DNA of 64,000 bases, taken from positions 496,001-560,000 of the forward strand of contig NZ_JAIVAT010000007.1 of assembly GCF_020172085.1 (NCBI RefSeq), given 5' to 3'. The notes under the pieces were generated by a model. That model saw only the letters and a list, made by a program, of their open reading frames with translations. It did no database searches and had not been told where the DNA came from. The translations under genes and the position numbers were made by a program. The stretch is from Rossellomorea aquimaris (GTDB taxonomy: Bacteria > Bacillota > Bacilli > Bacillales > Bacillaceae_B). Below are positions 60,935-64,000 of the stretch, piece by piece (position 1 is the stretch's first letter; each line of letters starts with the position of its first letter).

Positions 60935-60987
60935 ATGATGAAGCGAGCTTGTCTTGATGAGGGATGAGCTCGTTTTAATTGTTTGTG

Positions 60988-61016
60988 GGAGCATGGGGAC
61001 GGTTCTGCTGCTTCCC
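60988..61016. repeat. REP-like element, type B
   Basis: GGGAGCATGGGGACGGTTC, then TGCTGCTTCCC. Confidence 0.7.
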
Positions 61017-61098
61017 TTCTAGAATAGAATTCGTCCCTTGTTTCGCAATAAATGAATCGCTGGAACAAAAGAAAAAGGATGATTGGCTAAGATTTGAA

Positions 61099-61338
61099 TC
61101 ACTCTTTTCTTTTATGAATGTAGTTCGCAATTTGTTCTGTACAATAAAATATGATTAATCCTGCAGATAAAATAAGAGAACTGCTTATTAACGGTTTATG
61201 ATGAACCATTTCAAAGAGAGAATTAATAAAAAGGGAAACTCCCCAAAATATAAATGTACTCTGAAATGCAGTATTAACACTATTCATATTCATATTTTCG
61301 TCTTTTTTAAAAAACAACACGTCTTCCTCCAAGTTCAT
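61099..61338 (-). CDS. Small two-pass membrane protein
   Basis: The protein has up to 79 residues with two hydrophobic segments (TAFQSTFIFWGVSLFINSLF and PLISSSLILSAGLIIFYCTE, about 23-42 and 49-68). The ATG at 61338 has only a weak RBS; a TTG at 61317 has GGAGG eight bases upstream and may be the real start. It lies directly behind promoter P4. Function unknown, possibly immunity to a membrane-active peptide. Confidence 0.65.
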   Translation of the reverse strand: MNLEEDVLFFKKDENMNMNSVNTAFQSTFIFWGVSLFINSLFEMVHHKPLISSSLILSAGLIIFYCTEQIANYIHKRKE

Positions 61339-61364
61339 ATATTTCCATGACCATTTACTTAATA

Positions 61365-61407
61365 ATTGTACAGCACATTCCTCATTCCACCCTTAAAGCA
61401 ACCTTAA
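61365..61407 (-). promoter_or_regulatory. Two-component-type promoter (P4)
   Basis: On the minus strand TTAAGG (61402-61407) and TTAAGG (61391-61396), a 20-bp gap, then TACAAT (61365-61370). The membrane protein starts 27 bases after the -10 box. Confidence 0.8.
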
Positions 61408-61437
61408 AATTACTGCTGTTCTGTCTTGACGGAAAAT

Positions 61438-61465
61438 AAGCACGAGAACCGTCCCTGTGCTTTTT
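61438..61465. repeat. REP-like element, type B
   Basis: AAGCACGAGAACCGTCCC, then TGTGCTT and a T-run. Confidence 0.75.
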
Positions 61466-61572
61466 GAAACTTAAATAAAATTAATGTTCTAATATTCAGC
61501 GGAATCCTCTGGTTTTGTATGGTAATTTATTATTTGAACTGAATCACCTGATCTACAGAAAAGAGGAAAGAG

Positions 61573-61737
61573 ATGCCGATACTTTTAATCGTCCTATTTC
61601 TATTCATCGTTTGTTTCACCATTAGTTCATCCTTAAATATCCTTTTGAAGCTGACAGATAAAGAACATTGGGCACTTTCGTTTTTCATTAGTCTCTTTTT
61701 TTCGTTGAGTATTACGTCTTTTATTTTTGCTATTTAA
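61573..61737 (+). CDS. 54-aa membrane protein
   Basis: The ATG at 61573 follows AGAGGAAAG. Two hydrophobic segments (MPILLIVLFLFIVCFTISSS and ALSFFISLFFSLSITSFIFA) are separated by a short polar loop (KLTDKEHW). It is probably the first gene of a small membrane-protein pair with the next one. Function unknown. Confidence 0.6.
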   Translation: MPILLIVLFLFIVCFTISSSLNILLKLTDKEHWALSFFISLFFSLSITSFIFAI

Positions 61738-61801
61738 TAGATTTTTAGTTCTTGCAGTGGACCCTGAGAGTGGGAAGGAAAATGAAGGAGAAATTAATAT
61801 T

Positions 61802-62068
61802 ATGAATAAACAACTGATTGGTTCTATGTTTTTCCTTATGACTACGATTCTTTATAGTACCAAATACATTGCGGCTGCTATAGCCGGCGCAGATAGTGGT
61901 ACATGGAGTGAAGAAGATTTTTCCTTTTATGTATCTTTCACGCCAGATATTTTTAATGTATTGATGTACCTTACAATGGGAGTTGGTGTTATATATATTG
62001 TTTGGGGTTTTTTGATTATGAAAAAGAAACACATTGACCCATCCGGTGAAAACGGAGATGAAGGTTGA
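61802..62068 (+). CDS. Small two-pass membrane protein
   Basis: The protein has 88 residues from the ATG at 61802 (GGAG eleven bases upstream, rather far; an in-frame start from 61727 would overlap the previous gene). Membrane segments lie near 5-27 (IGSMFFLMTTILYSTKYIAA) and 53-78. A short acidic loop TWSEEDFSFYVSF lies between them. Function unknown. Confidence 0.6.
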   Translation: MNKQLIGSMFFLMTTILYSTKYIAAAIAGADSGTWSEEDFSFYVSFTPDIFNVLMYLTMGVGVIYIVWGFLIMKKKHIDPSGENGDEG

Positions 62069-62147
62069 ATTTCGCTTATATGGTGATGAGGTGAGTCTGG
62101 AGGATAGTAGGATTCCCTATTCAGCAATCCCTATTATCATGGAATAA
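62058..62147 (+). pseudogene. Truncated DUF4279 gene (29 codons)
   Basis: The ATG at 62058 opens MKVEFRLYGDEVSLED, which matches the start of the DUF4279 protein at 56161 (VEFCLYGDELNPDD), and then stops after 13 unrelated residues. It is a leftover of a second copy. Confidence 0.65.
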
Positions 62148-62505
62148 GTTATTACAATGACCGGGGGCTGTCTCGCATTGTATTGGCAAGAATGATGTAT
62201 ATAAGTACATTAGCAGGTAAAATGAGAAATATTAACCTTACGCCAAAAGAAGAAATATCGAAAAATTCCGCTATACCTCCGCAAACCCCACTTATTGGTT
62301 TTTCAATTCGTTTCGCCTTCCTTCACACATATATTTAGACGGCATTCCATTGTTTCGATTAATCTACTAACCTGCTCAAAATGAACGGATTGTTGATTAA
62401 ATTATTTCAGATTTACCATTATTAAACAATGTGTTTTGCTGTTATTTTTGCAATTTGACAGACTGGAAGTGTAAGAAATCCATTACGAACAGAAGGGTGA
62501 TTATG
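62148..62505. other. Gap with no convincing gene
   Basis: A frame of about 48 codons from 62192 (contains NLTPKEEISKNSAIPPQTP) has no proper RBS and may be a gene fragment. No promoter or hairpin is clear. Confidence 0.35.
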
Positions 62506-62721
62506 ATGGAAAAACAAAAAGAAAACCTAACCTTCCTCGGATACTTTCTCATATTCCCACTCCTTCTAATCACGAGCCTTTTATTATGGAGATTTGTCAT
62601 ACAAGGAAATGGCCTATGGTCCGTGTTAACAGACGCCTTGTCGATTATAGGAATCTATTATATCCTCACAAGTGTGATTTTTCGTTTTCTTATAAGGAAA
62701 CGAGTGAGGATTGAAAGATAA
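62506..62721 (+). CDS. Small two-pass membrane protein (71-72 aa)
   Basis: The start is the ATG at 62506 (or 62503), after AGAAGGGTGA. Two hydrophobic segments (LGYFLIFPLLLITSLLLWRF and DALSIIGIYYILTSVIFRFL) are followed by a basic end (RKRVRIER). It is terminated by a long bidirectional hairpin. Function unknown. Confidence 0.62.
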   Translation: MEKQKENLTFLGYFLIFPLLLITSLLLWRFVIQGNGLWSVLTDALSIIGIYYILTSVIFRFLIRKRVRIER

Positions 62722-62724
62722 TAG

Positions 62725-62770
62725 GAAATGAGAAAGGACCTCCTAACATTGGGAGGTCCTTTCTCATTTC
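62725..62770. terminator. Bidirectional terminator with long stem
   Basis: GAAATGAGAAAGGACCTCC pairs with GGAGGTCCTTTCTCATTTC across a short loop, giving about 19 paired bases. Confidence 0.9.
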
Positions 62771-62779
62771 CAATCTCAC

Positions 62780-62953
62780 CTACGAAGCACGAGAACCGTC
62801 CCTGTGCTTCCAAAATAAATATGCATCCACAAATCCAATGATTGCAACAAAAGAGTAACCAAGTGTATTCTCCCAATCATTGCTTTTCGTTGCAATATAA
62901 GCAAAAAGTAAGCCAACCGTTACTAGAATGGAACAAATAATTTTAATCCTCAT
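62780..62953 (-). CDS. 57-aa membrane protein whose C-terminus is encoded by a REP-like repeat
   Basis: The start is the ATG at 62953 (GGGAG nine bases upstream; a longer frame to 62998 lacks an RBS). Two hydrophobic segments (IKIICSILVTVGLLFAYIAT and YSFVAIIGFVDAYLFW) are followed by KHRDGSRAS. Those last nine codons and the stop are the type B REP repeat itself. Function unknown. Confidence 0.6.
   Translation of the reverse strand: MRIKIICSILVTVGLLFAYIATKSNDWENTLGYSFVAIIGFVDAYLFWKHRDGSRAS
62784..62810. repeat. REP-like element, type B, inside a coding end
   Basis: GAAGCACGAGAACCGTCCC, then TGTGCTTC. It forms the 3' end of the minus-strand membrane-protein gene. Confidence 0.8.
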
Positions 62954-62984
62954 ACTGACACTCCCATAATAAATCTCACCGCAT

Positions 62985-63422
62985 CTATCGTCTATCAAAA
63001 AAGTCTTTCGCTAGCTTATCATTAGGATCTAACATCAGGATCTCTTTTGCCGTCTCATACGCTTCCTCTTCGTCTACCACTTGATCTGGTATCATATGCA
63101 GAAATAAGAGATTGGAAAGGTAGCCAACCTCCAGTCGATTGGTCAATTCCACACAACGCCTAGCATGATAGAGGGCGGCATAATAGGCACCATCCAGGTA
63201 GCTTAGTGGATTTACCATCAATCGAAAAGCCATTTCATGTAACTGTACGGTCTCATTTTCAACTAGTAAACTCATGATGAAGGAATAGTTCGCTATGCTT
63301 GAATCCTGGAAGGCAATATCCATTAGTTCTTCATCAAGCTCTGAATAAGAAAGTTCTTTTGTCTTTATTTTGGCTTGTTCAAAATGTCCTTTTAATATGT
63401 AGTCATTCAGTTCTTTGGTCAT
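62985..63422 (-). CDS. Helical TPR-like protein, unknown function
   Basis: The protein has 145 residues. It is entirely helical in appearance, with pairs such as YILKGHFEQAKIKTKELSY and EEAYETAKEILMLDPNDKLA, resembling one or two degenerate TPR units. Cytoplasmic. It lies behind promoter P5, so it belongs to the same proposed regulon as the toxin operon. Small helical proteins of this kind are common as immunity or adaptor proteins, but this is only context. Confidence 0.65.
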   Translation of the reverse strand: MTKELNDYILKGHFEQAKIKTKELSYSELDEELMDIAFQDSSIANYSFIMSLLVENETVQLHEMAFRLMVNPLSYLDGAYYAALYHARRCVELTNRLEVGYLSNLLFLHMIPDQVVDEEEAYETAKEILMLDPNDKLAKDFFDRR

Positions 63423-63486
63423 GATTCTTTACCCACCCGTTATAACGATTTTATTGGAATTGGTCAGTCTGACCTTTAACTCATTC

Positions 63487-63529
63487 ATTGTACACAATTT
63501 ATGTAACGCCAACCTTAAGGCAACCTTAA
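63487..63529 (-). promoter_or_regulatory. Two-component-type promoter (P5)
   Basis: On the minus strand TTAAGG (63524-63529) and TTAAGG (63513-63518), a 20-bp gap, then TACAAT (63487-63492). It lies in the gap divergent to the response regulator gene at 63608. Confidence 0.82.
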
Positions 63530-63607
63530 ATTAACGATAAATCTCAAAAATCGTCGCACCTTTCATGGTAAAATAGGATTAGAATTTAGAAGACTGGGAG
63601 TAAGCGT

Positions 63608-64000
63608 ATGTCAGAGTTAATATATATTGCAGAAGATGATGTGGAAATTAACGAATTGATCACCCTCCATTTGCGGAATGAGGGGTATCGGGTAGAGCAG
63701 GCTTATGATGGAGAAGACGTGCTGATGAAATGCAGGGAAGAGCGCCCGAGTCTTCTTATCCTGGACTTGATGATGCCGAAGATGGACGGGTTTCAGGTGA
63801 TTAAAGAAGTACGAAAAAGGTGGAAGGTACCGATCATGCTGCTGACAGCGAGGGCAGATGATGCGGATAAGGTCCTTGGGTTTGGACTGGGGGCCGATGA
63901 TTATGTGGTGAAACCTTTCAGTATGGTGGAACTGGTATCTAGAGTGAATGCCCAGATCCGGCGCTATACGGATTACAGTGTGTCGGAACAAGAAGGAATC
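63608..64000 (+). CDS. Response regulator, OmpR family (partial, cut by window end)
   Basis: The first 131 residues are present. The receiver domain shows the acidic pair AEDD (about 9-12), the phosphoacceptor in LLILDLMMPKMDGF (Asp near 54), LLTARADD (Thr near 82) and Lys in VVKPFS (about 104). Residues after ~115 begin the linker to a presumed winged-helix domain. GGGAG precedes the ATG. It shares its upstream region with promoter P5 and is the natural candidate to bind the TTAAGG pairs. A sensor kinase gene is expected to the right. Confidence 0.9.
   Translation, partial: MSELIYIAEDDVEINELITLHLRNEGYRVEQAYDGEDVLMKCREERPSLLILDLMMPKMDGFQVIKEVRKRWKVPIMLLTARADDADKVLGFGLGADDYVVKPFSMVELVSRVNAQIRRYTDYSVSEQEGI

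Noticed and set aside
62192-62338. 48-codon frame as a gene
   Set aside because: No proper RBS and no recognisable features; kept only as a possible remnant in the gap description.

Overview
The window looks like chromosomal DNA of a spore-forming, probably pigmented member of the Bacillaceae. Evidence: strong GGAGG-type ribosome binding sites, many TTG starts, sigma-A-like promoters, an AdhR/AdhA pair, a diapo-type carotenoid set (CrtP/CrtO/CrtQ-like) and a collagen-like protein of the exosporium type. A Rossellomorea/Bacillus-like host fits, but the species cannot be read from the sequence. No tRNA, rRNA or CRISPR array was seen.

Layout. 1-1812 (minus): ABC exporter, permease cut by the window edge. 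2496-6196: hasA-hasC-hasB, a complete hyaluronan-type capsule operon. 6.4-16.2 kb: collagen-like protein, DinB protein, adhR/adhA with a MerR-type operator, fused dihydroxyacetone kinase, nucleotidyltransferase, LOR protein and small membrane proteins. 16.6-27.8 kb: one long LacI-controlled catabolic operon (thiolase, SDR, 3-hydroxyacyl-CoA dehydrogenase, two paralogous CoA-transferases, a TRAP transporter, glycerate kinase). 27.9-46.3 kb: accessory and defence region with a NERD protein, a DUF6946-like nuclease candidate, a MazG-like NTPase, an HNH enzyme with an N-terminal domain like those that bind phosphorothioate DNA, a three-gene cassette around a GHKL-type ATPase, a RepL-like protein with direct repeats, a broken integrase, a controller-AlwI-type restriction enzyme-m5C methyltransferase set with a vsr remnant, and an isolated phage-type replication module. 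46.4-48.5 kb (minus): subtilase, SAR2788-like toxin and putative immunity gene. 49-52.2 kb: carotenoid genes. 52.3-64 kb: a coiled-coil protein with a possible RelE-like tail, small secreted and membrane proteins, very small amphipathic peptides, oxidoreductases, a TetR/AKR/cupin module, and the start of an OmpR-family response regulator.

Two patterns cut across the annotation. First, five promoters between 48 and 64 kb share the arrangement TTAAGG-N5-TTAAGG, then 20-21 bp, then TATAAT/TACAAT. They sit upstream of the toxin operon, a DUF4279 gene, tiny peptides, a small membrane protein and a helical protein, and one of them lies in the same intergenic gap as the response regulator gene. I read them as one regulon, possibly concerned with competition and immunity. 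Second, about twenty copies of a REP-like inverted repeat (core GGGACAGGT or GGGACGGTTC) sit between genes. Many double as terminators, and they are almost absent from the 29-46 kb accessory region, which suggests that region arrived separately.
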